A DNA stretch of 33,295 bases from Spirochaetales bacterium (GTDB lineage: Bacteria > Spirochaetota > Spirochaetia > SZUA-6 > JAFGRV01): NCBI GenBank assembly GCA_016930085.1, contig JAFGHO010000110.1:1-33295 (forward strand), in the 5' to 3' direction. The notes beneath the pieces are model-generated. The model was given only the letters and a program-made list of their open reading frames with translations. It did not search any database and was not told the origin of the DNA. Shown one piece after another: positions 23,073-31,979 of the stretch (positions are counted from its first letter, which is position 1; each line of letters opens with the position of its first letter). A program made the translations under genes and the position numbers.

Positions 23073-24403
23073 AAAAGGAGAGGCTTTTATGGATAGATTC
23101 GTTTATCGATAATGTCAGGGAGCATCTTTTGCTCAGGGAAGAAGACGATGTTCTCATCATACCGCCGAACAGGGTTTATAAAGTCAACGAATCCGGCAGG
23201 AAATTGCTTCGGTTTCTTCTGGACGGCGGGCGTATCGGGGATGTTACCGATATCACCGACGGCGAGCGGACGGAGCAGGTTCATTGGTTTTTCTGCGATC
23301 TCAGGGCTTTTTTTTCCGGCTGTCCGGAGGCCCCCGAAGCGAGGAGGGCGGTCGAACGAATCAATTTTTCCTTTGATTTCACCCGGCTTCCCGTTCTTGG
23401 AGAAATCGCCGTAACGTACCGGTGCAACAACCGCTGCCTTTTCTGTTATGCGGGGTGCGGCGGCCGGAAAAAAGGAAAAGAACTCGGGACACGCCGGATT
23501 GAACGGATCATCGGAATATTCAAGGAAAAGGCAAAAATACCCTTTTTTTCATTTACCGGCGGCGAACCCCTGCTTCGGGACGATCTCGAACATCTGGTTC
23601 GTTACGCGGTCGCGCGTGGACTCCGCGTAAACCTTATCACAAACGCCACCCTTTTTACCACGCGGCGGGCGCGAGCCCTGTTTCGGGCGGGATTAAGGAC
23701 AGCGCAGGTAAGCGTCGAAAGCCATGACGAAGAGGTTCATGACCGGCTGACCGGTAATCCCGGTTCTTACAGGAAAACACTCGCCGGCATCGAGATGCTT
23801 CAGGAGGCGGGGATATCGGTACAGACGAATACGACACTCAATGGTATCAATGCTTTCGGTATCGAACACCTTCCGGCTTTTCTGTCGGCCCTCTGTATCA
23901 AGCGCTTTTCTCTGAACCTCTTCATCCCCTCGGGCCGGGGTCTCGAGTATAATCAGCTTTTTTTCCCGTATTCGGCTGCCGGCCCGGTTATCGAGACAAT
24001 GCAAAAAGAGGCGCGGAAGCACGGCCTCGTCTTTTACTGGTATTCCCCGGTTCCGCACTGTTTGTTCAATCCGATCGCGCACGGATTGGGAAACAAGTCA
24101 TGCGCCGCGATGGACGGGTTGATATCGGTCTCACCGGAGGGTGACGTTCTTCCCTGTTCCTCCTATCCCGAACCGATGGGAAACCTGTTACTGGAGGAGT
24201 TCGAGGCCGTATGGTTTTCAAAGCGGGCCGCCTTTTTTAAGAACAAATTGTTCGCGCTTCGGGAATGCGAGGGGTGCTCCATGTTTACTGCGTGCCAGTC
24301 CGCCTGTCCCCTCTATTTTCAGTACGCGGGCGCGGATGAAATAAAGGCCGGACGGGCGTCCCTCGAGAAAAGAAAACGAGTATTGGTGGAGGAAAGATCA
24401 TGA
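23069..24403 (+). CDS. Radical SAM/SPASM protein with N-terminal PqqD-like domain (putative peptide maturase)
   Basis: A 444-residue radical SAM enzyme. The N-terminal part (about 26-95), with DDVLIIPPNRVYKVNESG, looks like a PqqD/RRE peptide-binding domain. The [4Fe-4S]-SAM motif C119-x3-C123-x2-C126 (YRCNNRCLFCYAG) and the GGEP motif (164-167) follow. A SPASM-type region near the C-terminus has cysteines in SCAAMDG, LPCSSY and CEGCSMFTACQSACP. PqqD-rSAM-SPASM proteins usually modify ribosomal peptides by thioether or carbon cross-links, and the likely substrate here is the CXXX tail encoded directly upstream. The start is uncertain: TTG 23069 forms TTGA with the upstream stop, but the best Shine-Dalgarno (AAGGAGAGG) precedes ATG 23089 in another frame, which stops after seven codons. 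Confidence 0.88.
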   Translation: MKKERLLWIDSFIDNVREHLLLREEDDVLIIPPNRVYKVNESGRKLLRFLLDGGRIGDVTDITDGERTEQVHWFFCDLRAFFSGCPEAPEARRAVERINFSFDFTRLPVLGEIAVTYRCNNRCLFCYAGCGGRKKGKELGTRRIERIIGIFKEKAKIPFFSFTGGEPLLRDDLEHLVRYAVARGLRVNLITNATLFTTRRARALFRAGLRTAQVSVESHDEEVHDRLTGNPGSYRKTLAGIEMLQEAGISVQTNTTLNGINAFGIEHLPAFLSALCIKRFSLNLFIPSGRGLEYNQLFFPYSAAGPVIETMQKEARKHGLVFYWYSPVPHCLFNPIAHGLGNKSCAAMDGLISVSPEGDVLPCSSYPEPMGNLLLEEFEAVWFSKRAAFFKNKLFALRECEGCSMFTACQSACPLYFQYAGADEIKAGRASLEKRKRVLVEERS

Positions 24404-25311
24404 AAATCAGGTTTCTCGTTATCCCGGCAATGCCATTGATCGTGCGAATTCTACTTTTTGCCGTGTTTGCCGGTACCGGATTGTTCTTTCAACTCCGGCT
24501 GCCCGATGCCGTGCTCCCGGGATTTTTAGTAATGGCGGCGGGGAGCCTTTTATTGTTGGCCCGCCACTACAGGAATAAACCGGTCGATCTGGGTTTCGAG
24601 GACTGGAGACCGGCCTCGAAACGTGAGTTCGAGAGAATAAAGAATAATCTGGCCATGACGAAATCGATCAAATACCCTTTTGTCTTCAAACCGGCCCTGG
24701 GGGTGCTTTTTATCGTCCTTATCGGGATAGCAGGATTTTTCGCCCTGATCGAAGAAGAAGAGGAACTCCTCATCCTGCTTGCGGACGCGGCGATCCTGCT
24801 GCTGCCGGTGAGTTTCAGCGGGCAGGTCAAACTCTGGACACCGCGGGAACTTGATCTCAAAATGGGCCGGCTCGCTGCGGTCATGGACAAAGGGGAATCT
24901 TCACCGCACGGCTTTATCATTACCCCGTATATCAGACTCGACAAAGACAAGGAGGGAAAACAGATTCCCGAAGATATCAGGCTGATGATCGAACCGCGGA
25001 GAAAGCCGGAGGATTTTATCGGCGTACAGGTCCAGGTGGCGATCAACAATGGACCCAATGGCGCGGTGCCGTATATGTATGTGGTATTTCTCTGCCAGGG
25101 GAAAGGGAATACCTTCCGGTATTTGAAGGAAGAAAAATACGGGAGTATGATCAAAGAGCCGGGAGGAGACGAGAAGTACGGGTATATCGTCGTCCGGCAG
25201 CGAACGGGCGGCGGCGGATACCATACGACCGATCGCGACTGTCTCAGACTCTACCGGATCGCCGAAGAAAAGCTCGACACCTTGCAGTCGAAGGCGGCGA
25301 GGGGGGGATAG
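24400..25311 (+). CDS. Four-helix membrane protein of unknown function, radical SAM cassette
   Basis: I do not recognise this 303-residue protein. Hydrophobic helices lie near 10-31, 37-54, 98-116 and 122-139. A soluble, probably cytoplasmic C-terminal domain of about 160 residues (145-303) follows, containing GFIITPYIRLDKDKEGKQ, VQVQVAINNGPNGAVPYMYV and a basic, glycine-rich RQRTGGGGYHTTDRD. No peptidase or transporter motif is visible. Its ATG overlaps the radical SAM stop (ATGA), so it is co-translated and likely works with that system, perhaps as a membrane partner of the CXXX-tail protein. It is the last gene before the tRNA pair on the other strand. Confidence 0.72.
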   Translation: MKIRFLVIPAMPLIVRILLFAVFAGTGLFFQLRLPDAVLPGFLVMAAGSLLLLARHYRNKPVDLGFEDWRPASKREFERIKNNLAMTKSIKYPFVFKPALGVLFIVLIGIAGFFALIEEEEELLILLADAAILLLPVSFSGQVKLWTPRELDLKMGRLAAVMDKGESSPHGFIITPYIRLDKDKEGKQIPEDIRLMIEPRRKPEDFIGVQVQVAINNGPNGAVPYMYVVFLCQGKGNTFRYLKEEKYGSMIKEPGGDEKYGYIVVRQRTGGGGYHTTDRDCLRLYRIAEEKLDTLQSKAARGG

Positions 25312-25333
25312 GTGTCTATTTTCCGGAAATGAT

Positions 25334-25406
25334 TCGGGCTGGGGAGACTTGAACTCCCGCCCTCTCGGTCCCGAACCGAGCGCGCTAGCCACTGCGCTAC
25401 AGCCCG
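25334..25406 (-). tRNA. tRNA-Pro (anticodon CGG)
   Basis: The 73-nt minus-strand sequence folds into a full cloverleaf: acceptor CGGGCTG/CAGCCCG, D-stem GCGC/GCGC, anticodon stem CTCGG/CCGAG and T-stem GGGAG/CTCCC. The loop TTCGGGA gives anticodon CGG, decoding CCG (Pro). The discriminator base is A. The 3' CCA is not encoded. Confidence 0.95.
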
Positions 25407-25417
25407 AAAAAAAAATA

Positions 25418-25491
25418 CGGGAGCGACGGGGATTGAACCCGCGATCTCCGGCTTGACAGGCCGGCGCGATAACCATCTTCGCTACGCCCCC
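25418..25491 (-). tRNA. tRNA-Asp (anticodon GTC)
   Basis: The 74-nt minus-strand cloverleaf has acceptor GGGGGCG/CGCTCCC (one G-T pair), D-stem GCGA/TCGC, anticodon stem CCGGC/GCCGG with loop CTGTCAA (anticodon GTC, Asp), and T-stem GCGGG/CCCGT. The discriminator is G, as expected for tRNA-Asp. CCA is not encoded. It is 11 nt upstream of tRNA-Pro and probably shares its transcript. Confidence 0.96.
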
Positions 25492-25511
25492 GAATCGGTA
25501 AATCGAGTAGT

Positions 25512-25540
25512 AATGTATCTATTTTTCCGTGAAATGTCAA
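25512..25540 (-). promoter_or_regulatory. Strong predicted promoter of the tRNA-Asp/tRNA-Pro unit
   Basis: On the minus strand, TTGACA (25540-25535), a 17-bp spacer and TACATT (25517-25512) lie 20 bp before the tRNA-Asp 5' end. This is a near-perfect sigma-70-type promoter. Confidence 0.75.
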
Positions 25541-25586
25541 GCGCCTTTTAGAATATGTGGAAATTTCCGGGTGTTATTGCCTCCTA

Positions 25587-25615
25587 TTGACATTTTATTT
25601 CAATATTGATAAAGT
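25587..25615 (+). promoter_or_regulatory. Predicted promoter of the foldase gene
   Basis: TTGACA (25587-25592), a 17-bp spacer and TAAAGT (25610-25615). The predicted leader of about 150 nt (25622-25774) is unusually long for this window. It contains GC-rich inverted segments (around 25636-25705) and ends with AAAAGGA before the ATG. Confidence 0.55.
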
Positions 25616-25774
25616 TGTGCCGCTTAAGGTTCAGGTTATTCCGGTTCCGCTTGCGCCCACGGTTCGGCCGGAGTGAAAAGCGGATACGGCCTTAACGTGA
25701 AAGCATATCGCTTTTCGACCGTGATGGTAAGGTCTTAGCGTGCATTATATTTTAACTCGAGAAAAGGAAAAGCC

Positions 25775-27469
25775 ATGCCAACTTCAAGAGAACAGAGACG
25801 AATTCAGCAAAAAAGATCAAAAGAAAAAAAATACGCGGAAGTACAAAAACAAAGGCACCCGATCCTCTATGGTATCAGTATCGTGGTGCTGGTCGTCGTC
25901 GTCGTTACTTTCATCGGTTCGGGAATTGTCGGCGGAATACAGCAGCAGCCGCGTTATGTCTTCGGTACATATAAAGACAAGGAAATAGAGCTTCTGGGAG
26001 GAAGGACCATGTCGGCGCTCAATTATTTTACCCAGCTGTTGTCCAATATTCCGGATGATCTCGAAAGCCCCGACCAGCGGAAACAGTACTGGCAGTATTT
26101 TTACAACGTGGCGGTCACGCACCTCATTATGATTGACGAGGCGGAACGCGGGATGAGTATGGTTTCACAGGACAGGATCGATGAGGAGATCGCGTCAAGC
26201 GGAATTTACAAGAACAAGGACGGTTATTTCGATGAAAAGAAGTATACCGATACGACGGATATGGAAAAAAGCCTGATCCGGAAATATATCCGCGAACAGA
26301 TTATCTATTCCCAGTACGTTCAGGACAAGCTGTTCTCGCAGCTTATGAGTAAGGAAGAGGCATCGTTTTTCAAGAAAATGGCCGGTACCCAGAGAAAATT
26401 TTCCTATGTTTCATTCCGGTATTCCGATTACCCCACCGAGAAGGTTATCGAATACGGTAAAAACAATGTGGACAAATTCCGGAAGATCAGGGTAAGCAGG
26501 ATTTTCCTTTCCGATGCAGCGGAAGAAGAGGCACAGGATTTGTACAACAGCCTGGAAATGAAGGTAAAGAGTTTCGAGGATCTTGCCCGGGAAAAATCAG
26601 AGGACTACTTTGCCTCGAGCGGCGGGGATATGGGCTACAAGTACTCATACGAACTCAGGGGATTCGTCGAAACGGACGAGCAACTCGACCAGATCATGAA
26701 ACTTCGCAAGGACGAGATCAGTCTGCCCATCAAGCGGGGAGAAGACTGGTCGATTTACAAATGCAGCGAAGAAGCGGTCGACCCCGATTTTACCGAGGAA
26801 TCGATGCAGACGATCGTCTATGATTACATAATGCAAAAACAGCGAAACATCATCGAAGACTATACGCTTACTTTTGCGACGGATTTCAAGAAAAAAGCGG
26901 AGGAGACCGGTTTTAATGAGGCTGCCAGGGCGGTGGATCAATATCCCCCCTCTAAAACCGGATATTTCCCCATCAATTACCTCGAAGTATTCGGGAATTT
27001 TCCCGTTAAACCGGAATCGGAAGACTCGCCGACGATCACCGATGCCGCCTACAACAAGGAATTTTTTACCGAGGCCTTCTCCGTTTCTCCCGGCACCGTT
27101 ACGGAACCGATCCTCCTTTCCGACCAGATTCTCGTCATGCAGCCGGAAGACGAAAAGGAATACTCGGAAGAAGACTGGGAGGCCCAAAACACCACCTTTT
27201 CAATAATGATGCAATACAACCAGGAAGATCCTTATTTTCTCCAGCTTTCGAGTACACTCAAGAATATCGCCTCGTCATACGGGATTCCGTATCAGATACT
27301 TCTTCTGCGTCTCAATCAGCAGGCGGATGATGAAGGGATTCCTTATTCGTGGATGTTCAATGTGTTCGAGTACACATATTTCGATCTCGACAGGATGATT
27401 CAAGAAAAACGGGCCGAACATCTCGAGGATCATTTTAACGAAACCTATAAAACGCTGACGGGATATTAG
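25775..27469 (+). CDS. SurA/PpiD-like foldase with parvulin (PpiC) domain
   Basis: A 564-residue membrane-anchored periplasmic chaperone/peptidyl-prolyl isomerase. A basic cytoplasmic N-terminus (1-28) precedes one membrane helix (about 30-53), a PpiD-like topology. A SurA_N-like helical region spans about 75-200 (YFTQLLSNIPDD, DEAERGMSMVSQDRIDEEI). The parvulin domain, about 230-330, runs from KIRVSRIFLSD through EDLAREKSEDYFASSGGDMGYK. A second, degenerate SurA-like helical region follows. Such proteins help fold exported and outer-membrane proteins. The ATG has an AAGGA-type site about 8 nt upstream. The DUF115 gene follows 17 bp later. Confidence 0.85.
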   Translation: MPTSREQRRIQQKRSKEKKYAEVQKQRHPILYGISIVVLVVVVVTFIGSGIVGGIQQQPRYVFGTYKDKEIELLGGRTMSALNYFTQLLSNIPDDLESPDQRKQYWQYFYNVAVTHLIMIDEAERGMSMVSQDRIDEEIASSGIYKNKDGYFDEKKYTDTTDMEKSLIRKYIREQIIYSQYVQDKLFSQLMSKEEASFFKKMAGTQRKFSYVSFRYSDYPTEKVIEYGKNNVDKFRKIRVSRIFLSDAAEEEAQDLYNSLEMKVKSFEDLAREKSEDYFASSGGDMGYKYSYELRGFVETDEQLDQIMKLRKDEISLPIKRGEDWSIYKCSEEAVDPDFTEESMQTIVYDYIMQKQRNIIEDYTLTFATDFKKKAEETGFNEAARAVDQYPPSKTGYFPINYLEVFGNFPVKPESEDSPTITDAAYNKEFFTEAFSVSPGTVTEPILLSDQILVMQPEDEKEYSEEDWEAQNTTFSIMMQYNQEDPYFLQLSSTLKNIASSYGIPYQILLLRLNQQADDEGIPYSWMFNVFEYTYFDLDRMIQEKRAEHLEDHFNETYKTLTGY

Positions 27470-27486
27470 GGCGGTCATATTTTTAC

Positions 27487-29172
27487 ATGGAAACGGATAA
27501 GCCCTTATTGATCGAAACGGGAAGCGGGTTTACCGTTCGCTATAAAGGCAGATATCTTTACTCCTCGCAGCGCCCCCGGGAACTCATCGAGAAACGGGTA
27601 GACGGATTCGAACTGGAGGATCGTACCCTTTATATCGTGCCCTCAATCGGTCTCGGCTACGGCCTCGATATCCTCGAAAGAAAATGTCCCGCTTCTTCGC
27701 ATGTTCTCTGTATCGAAATTGACGAAATACTCATGAAATTATACCTCGAAAAGGGACCGGTCGGGCTTCCGGACACGGACAGGCTTTCAGTCATACGGAC
27801 GGGGAATCCCCTGGAGGTGGTCCGCTATATCAGACGGCTCGGAACGTACCGGTTTCGACGGGTCAGGATGCTGAGTTGTTCGGGAGGTTATCACCTGTAC
27901 GCGGAAACCTACAAAGAGATGGTTCGGCTTCTCGAGGAAGAGATTACCACTTACTGGAAAAACAAGATGACCCTTCTCTATATGGCGCCCCTCTGGATCA
28001 GGCATATCTTCTATAATCTCGTTCGTCTGCACGCGAAGCCCGATATCACGGTGCTCCGCGATATTTCGTCACTCGCCGTCGACCTCCCCGTTCTCGTGAT
28101 CGGTGCCGGGCCGTCGCTTGACGGGACGATCGAAACCATAAAAAGGATACGGAAAAGGGTGGTACTCGTTGCGGTGGATACGGCATACGGTGCCCTGTGC
28201 GAACACGCGATCACACCCGATTTTATCGTTATCCTCGAATCCCAGATCGCGAACCTGAAGGATTTCGTCACCCACAGGGACCCGGGCATACCGGTAATCT
28301 GTGATGTGACCGCCCATCCCGCTACATTACGGTTTTTTAACGGTCCCCTCTACCTTTTTTCATCATCCTTTTTCCCCGTGCGGTTATTGGACAGACTGAA
28401 AGCGGCATGCTTCCTCCCGACGCAGATTCCGGCACTCGGATCGGTGGGGGGCGCGGCGCTTTATGTCGCCATGCGGATGACGGACGGTCCCGTACTGGTG
28501 ACCGGTCTTGATTTCGGATATTCCGATGGCAGAACCCACGCGAAGGGGACGCCGTATCCCCTGCTTCTGAACAATCATACCACGCGGTTTACCCCGCTCG
28601 AGCAGCTTGTCTACGGAGGTATACTGAAAAGGCCCCTCGTCGATGTGGCGGCAAAGGGGGGCGGCAGGCTTTTGAGCGATCTGGTCCTGAGGTCGTACGC
28701 GCTCGAAGTGACATATATAACGGCCGGTAAAACGAATATTTTCGATATCGGGAAGACGGGAATGAACATCGGTTTGCCCCTGCTTAAGGATGACGGGGAG
28801 ATCGACCGGGTCCTTTTTTCCCCTCGGGGGGAAGGAAAGACCGACCGGCCCGAAAGCGGTGTCAGGGGCGGCCGCGTTCATCAGGGGCCGCAATCGGTGT
28901 GCCTTTTTTTGGCGGACGAGAAGGCGTGTCTGGATCGCGCCGAAAAACTCCTGACCGCGCGCCTCGAATCACTCATCGAGTGTGAAAGGGATTTCAGTCA
29001 TGAAGAACGGGATATCCTTGATGCGATCGATTATGCATGGCTTCATTTTCCGGACCCGTTGCCGTTGCCCGTTGCGGAGAAGGGATTTCTCTTCCGGCTG
29101 CTCGTTTCGGTCCGTTATTACAACAGGCTGATGGACCGTGCCCTTCTGCTGCTCGAAAAAAACATGGCTTGA
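27487..29172 (+). CDS. DUF115/MAF-like motility-associated glycosyltransferase family protein
   Basis: A 561-residue cytoplasmic protein of the DUF115 (MptE-like/Maf) family, implicated in flagellin glycosylation in several bacteria and common in spirochaetes. The N-terminal part resembles the Maf N-domain (IVPSIGLGYGLDILERK, then LCIEIDEILMKLYLE). The central Rossmann-like domain carries VLVIGAGPSLDGTIE at about 201-215 and VALVAVDTAYGAL-type strands with TPDFIVILES. VLVTGLDFGYSDGRTHAKG lies near 337-355. No close Shine-Dalgarno is seen before the ATG. Flagellar genes are absent here, so the motility link is by family only. It follows the foldase gene by 17 bp. Confidence 0.85.
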   Translation: METDKPLLIETGSGFTVRYKGRYLYSSQRPRELIEKRVDGFELEDRTLYIVPSIGLGYGLDILERKCPASSHVLCIEIDEILMKLYLEKGPVGLPDTDRLSVIRTGNPLEVVRYIRRLGTYRFRRVRMLSCSGGYHLYAETYKEMVRLLEEEITTYWKNKMTLLYMAPLWIRHIFYNLVRLHAKPDITVLRDISSLAVDLPVLVIGAGPSLDGTIETIKRIRKRVVLVAVDTAYGALCEHAITPDFIVILESQIANLKDFVTHRDPGIPVICDVTAHPATLRFFNGPLYLFSSSFFPVRLLDRLKAACFLPTQIPALGSVGGAALYVAMRMTDGPVLVTGLDFGYSDGRTHAKGTPYPLLLNNHTTRFTPLEQLVYGGILKRPLVDVAAKGGGRLLSDLVLRSYALEVTYITAGKTNIFDIGKTGMNIGLPLLKDDGEIDRVLFSPRGEGKTDRPESGVRGGRVHQGPQSVCLFLADEKACLDRAEKLLTARLESLIECERDFSHEERDILDAIDYAWLHFPDPLPLPVAEKGFLFRLLVSVRYYNRLMDRALLLLEKNMA

Positions 29173-29175
29173 GCT

Positions 29176-29204
29176 TTGACTTTCTTTTTGAGGGGGTGTA
29201 TCTT
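29176..29204 (+). promoter_or_regulatory. Predicted promoter of the thioredoxin-like gene
   Basis: TTGACT (29176-29181), a 17-bp spacer and TATCTT (29199-29204), beginning 4 bp after the DUF115 stop. The predicted leader of about 55 nt contains AAAGGAGAG before two overlapping ATG codons. Confidence 0.55.
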
Positions 29205-29264
29205 TTTGTAACAGCGTGCGGTTGTCGTTATGTAGTGGGTTTGCGAAAGGAGAGAGATGCCAAG

Positions 29265-30095
29265 ATGAAGAAATATCCGTTTTTCCTGACGCTCGTTTTA
29301 TTTTTGTCGTCCGCAGCGCTTTTCGGCGCTGAAGCGATACAGTGGGAAAAAGATCTTTCGGTCGTACTCAAGAACGCGGAGAAAAAAAATTCCCTTATCA
29401 TGATCCATCTGTATACCGACTGGTGCCACTGGTGCAAGGAACTCGACAAACGGACCTACACGCACAAACGTGTCATCGATCTTTCGGAAAAATTTGTCTG
29501 TATCCGCATTAATCCCGAAAAAGACGGCAAGGACAAAGTCGATTTCGTCAAACAGTTCGATATACCCGGTTTCCCGACAATACTTTTTGTGGACAACAGG
29601 GGGGCGCTTTACGGCAAGATCGGGGGGTTCCTCGAAGGAGAAGCCTACGCAAAGGAAATGGAAGCTGTCCTGAAGATCGAAAAGTCGATACGCGACCTTA
29701 TGGAAAAGCATGAGAAGGGGGACAGGAAAAGCACCTACAAGCTTATCGATATCATGTATGAACGTGAGTTGTACGGGGAGGCGATAAAACTCATTCTCGT
29801 CCTGAAAAAAGAGGATGCGATGCCGGACGAACCTGTCTATTATTTCATCCTGGGCAACCACTATTTCGAAAATAAAGCGTACAATGACGCTTATAATTCA
29901 TTCATGCGCATCATGAATAAAAAAGGCGTCGATTCCGAATTATACTACCACGCAGCATACCTCGCTGGATACAGCCTTTATTTCGTCGAGGGGAAAAAAG
30001 AAGCTGTGGCGTTTCTTAAGAAATACAAAAACCACGAAAAGAATCCGTACACGAGTATCTATGCCAGACTGATCCAGTATCTCGAATCGCAATAA
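29265..30095 (+). CDS. Exported thioredoxin-fold protein with helical-repeat C-terminus
   Basis: A 276-residue protein with a signal peptide (about 1-21, ending ALFGA) and a thioredoxin-like domain (25-135). The redox motif is WCHWC (C54, C57), with the cis-proline in GFPTILFVD. The CHWC sequence and YTDWCHWCKEL context resemble DUF255/thioredoxin_7-type periplasmic disulfide proteins, so it probably handles thiol-disulfide exchange outside the cytoplasm. The C-terminal half (about 140-276) looks like TPR/Sel1-type helical repeats (PVYYFILGNHYFENKAYNDAYNSF). The ATG at 29265 overlaps the stop of a three-codon ORF (ATG CCA AGA TGA at 29257-29268) that has the better-spaced AAGGAG. It converges on lepA with a 17-bp gap. 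Confidence 0.85.
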   Translation: MKKYPFFLTLVLFLSSAALFGAEAIQWEKDLSVVLKNAEKKNSLIMIHLYTDWCHWCKELDKRTYTHKRVIDLSEKFVCIRINPEKDGKDKVDFVKQFDIPGFPTILFVDNRGALYGKIGGFLEGEAYAKEMEAVLKIEKSIRDLMEKHEKGDRKSTYKLIDIMYERELYGEAIKLILVLKKEDAMPDEPVYYFILGNHYFENKAYNDAYNSFMRIMNKKGVDSELYYHAAYLAGYSLYFVEGKKEAVAFLKKYKNHEKNPYTSIYARLIQYLESQ

Positions 30096-30112
30096 CACCA
30101 TAGCCGGGACGA

Positions 30113-31915
30113 TCAGTCCGAATCCGTTTTCAGGACGGAGAGAAAGGCACTTTGGGGGAGTTCGACATTACCGACCATCTTCATTCGCTTTTTGCCCGCC
30201 TTCTGTTTTTCGAGCAGTTTCCTCTTTCGCGTGATGTCCCCCCCGTAACATTTCGCCGTGACATCCTTTCTCAGCGCGGAAATCGTTTCGCGGGCGATGA
30301 TCTGGTTCCCGATCGCCCCCTGGATTGGTATCTTGAATTGGTGCCGGGGAATTTCGTCCCGCAGTCTTTTGCATATGTGCCGTGCCTTTTTATACGCGTT
30401 GTCCTTGAAGACGAGCATACAGAGGGCGTCGACGATTTTCCCGTTGATGAGAATATCGAGTTTGACGAGATTCGATTCCTTGTACTCGATAAGCTGATAA
30501 TCGAATGACGCATATCCCTTGCTGATCGACTTGAGACGGTCATAGAAATCAAAGACGACCTCGGCCAGCGGCATGTCGAAGATGACCTCGACGCGCTTTT
30601 CGTCCAGATAGTTGAGGTTTTTCTGTTCTCCCCGTTTTTCGAGACAGAGGGTGAGAATCCCGCCGAGGTAGTCGTCCGGTGTAATGATCGACGCGCGAAT
30701 ATAGGGTTCTTCCGTTTTTGCGATAAAAGCGGGATCCGGGTAATCCTGGGGGTTGTCGACGAACATTTCTTTGCCGTCGGAAAGATATATCCTGTAGCGG
30801 ACGGAGGGTGCGGTAAAAACAATCGAAAGGAAAAACTCGCGTTCGATCCGTTCCTGCACGATCTCGAGGTGAAGCAGTCCGAGAAATCCGCACCTGAAAC
30901 CGAACCCGAGTGCAAGTGAGGAGTCCTTTTCATACACGAGTGAGGCGTCGTTCAATTTCAGTTTCTCCATGGCGGACGAGAGTTCCTCGTAATCGTTCGC
31001 ATCCACGGGATAGATGGAAGAAAAGACGACCGGCCGGACCTCCCTGAAGCCCGGGAGGGGGGCGTCGCAGGGATTTTTATTGTCCGTCACCGTGTCTCCG
31101 GTTTTTGTGTCGGAAACGGTTTTGATTCCCGCGATAAAATAACCGACTTCACCGGCCCCGAGATATGTCGTTTTCTTCAGCTGCAGCCGGAACAACCCGG
31201 TTTCCTCGACTTCATAGACGGTTTTCTGGGACCAGAACCGAATGTGCCGGCCGGGTGTTATTTTTCCGGAGAATATACGTATATGAACGATTACCCCGCG
31301 GTAGGTGTCGTAATGTGAATCGAAGATCAGTGCCTTGAGCGGGGCGTTTTCGTCGCCGGTCGGCGGGGGAATCCGGCGAACGATCGCCTCGAGCAGTTCG
31401 TCGACGCCTTCACCGGTTTTAGCGGAAACAAGCACGGCCGAATCCGGATCGAGTCCAAGGTCATGATCGATCTGTTTCTTTACATCCTCGATATTCGCAC
31501 TTGGAAGATCGATTTTATTGATGACGGGAATAATCGCGAGATCATGCTCGAGGGCCATGAAGAAATTGGAAAGCGTCTGCGCCTCCACACCCTGCGTCGC
31601 GTCGATGAGGAGGAGGGCGCCTTCGCAGGCGTAAATGGTACGGGACACTTCATAGCTGAAATCGACGTGGCCCGGCGTATCGACCAGGTTGAGGAGATAC
31701 TGGCCGTTGTCCACGCCCGTATAGGGAATCGTGATCGCCTGGCTTTTTATCGTGATTCCGCGTTCGCGTTCGATATCCATGGTGTCGAGGATCTGGTTTC
31801 TGAACTCACGGTCGGGAACGATTTTAGCCTTTTGAATAAATCTGTCCGCGAGGGTCGATTTACCGTGATCAATGTGGGCGATGATGCAAAAATTTCGTAT
31901 ATTATGTATATTCAT
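30113..31915 (-). CDS. lepA: Elongation factor 4 (LepA), ribosome back-translocase GTPase
   Basis: A 600-residue translational GTPase, the normal length for LepA/EF4. The G-domain motifs are intact: [10 protein letters not shown] (P-loop), [10 protein letters not shown] (switch I), [15 protein letters not shown] and SAKTGEGV. The C-terminal part carries the LepA-specific region ([25 protein letters not shown]) and ends [17 protein letters not shown]. The ATG at 31915 gives a start close to E. coli LepA; the frame extends to a TTG at 31942, which I reject for lack of conservation. A promoter at 31934-31962 would give a leader of about 12 nt, and no clear Shine-Dalgarno is present. Confidence 0.97.
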   Translation of the reverse strand: MNIHNIRNFCIIAHIDHGKSTLADRFIQKAKIVPDREFRNQILDTMDIERERGITIKSQAITIPYTGVDNGQYLLNLVDTPGHVDFSYEVSRTIYACEGALLLIDATQGVEAQTLSNFFMALEHDLAIIPVINKIDLPSANIEDVKKQIDHDLGLDPDSAVLVSAKTGEGVDELLEAIVRRIPPPTGDENAPLKALIFDSHYDTYRGVIVHIRIFSGKITPGRHIRFWSQKTVYEVEETGLFRLQLKKTTYLGAGEVGYFIAGIKTVSDTKTGDTVTDNKNPCDAPLPGFREVRPVVFSSIYPVDANDYEELSSAMEKLKLNDASLVYEKDSSLALGFGFRCGFLGLLHLEIVQERIEREFFLSIVFTAPSVRYRIYLSDGKEMFVDNPQDYPDPAFIAKTEEPYIRASIITPDDYLGGILTLCLEKRGEQKNLNYLDEKRVEVIFDMPLAEVVFDFYDRLKSISKGYASFDYQLIEYKESNLVKLDILINGKIVDALCMLVFKDNAYKKARHICKRLRDEIPRHQFKIPIQGAIGNQIIARETISALRKDVTAKCYGGDITRKRKLLEKQKAGKKRMKMVGNVELPQSAFLSVLKTDSD

Positions 31916-31933
31916 ATAATAGTACCGGGGAGC

Positions 31934-31962
31934 ATGATACAATACAATCGGTATTTATTCAA
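31934..31962 (-). promoter_or_regulatory. Predicted lepA promoter
   Basis: On the minus strand, TTGAAT (31962-31957), a 17-bp spacer and TATCAT (31939-31934). The predicted start near 31927 is only about 12 nt before the lepA ATG. Confidence 0.5.
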
Positions 31963-31979
31963 TCACCCCCGGCAAAGGT

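Noticed and set aside
31916-31942. Longer lepA start at TTG 31942
   Set aside because: The ATG at 31915 gives the standard LepA N-terminus, and the extension overlaps the predicted promoter.
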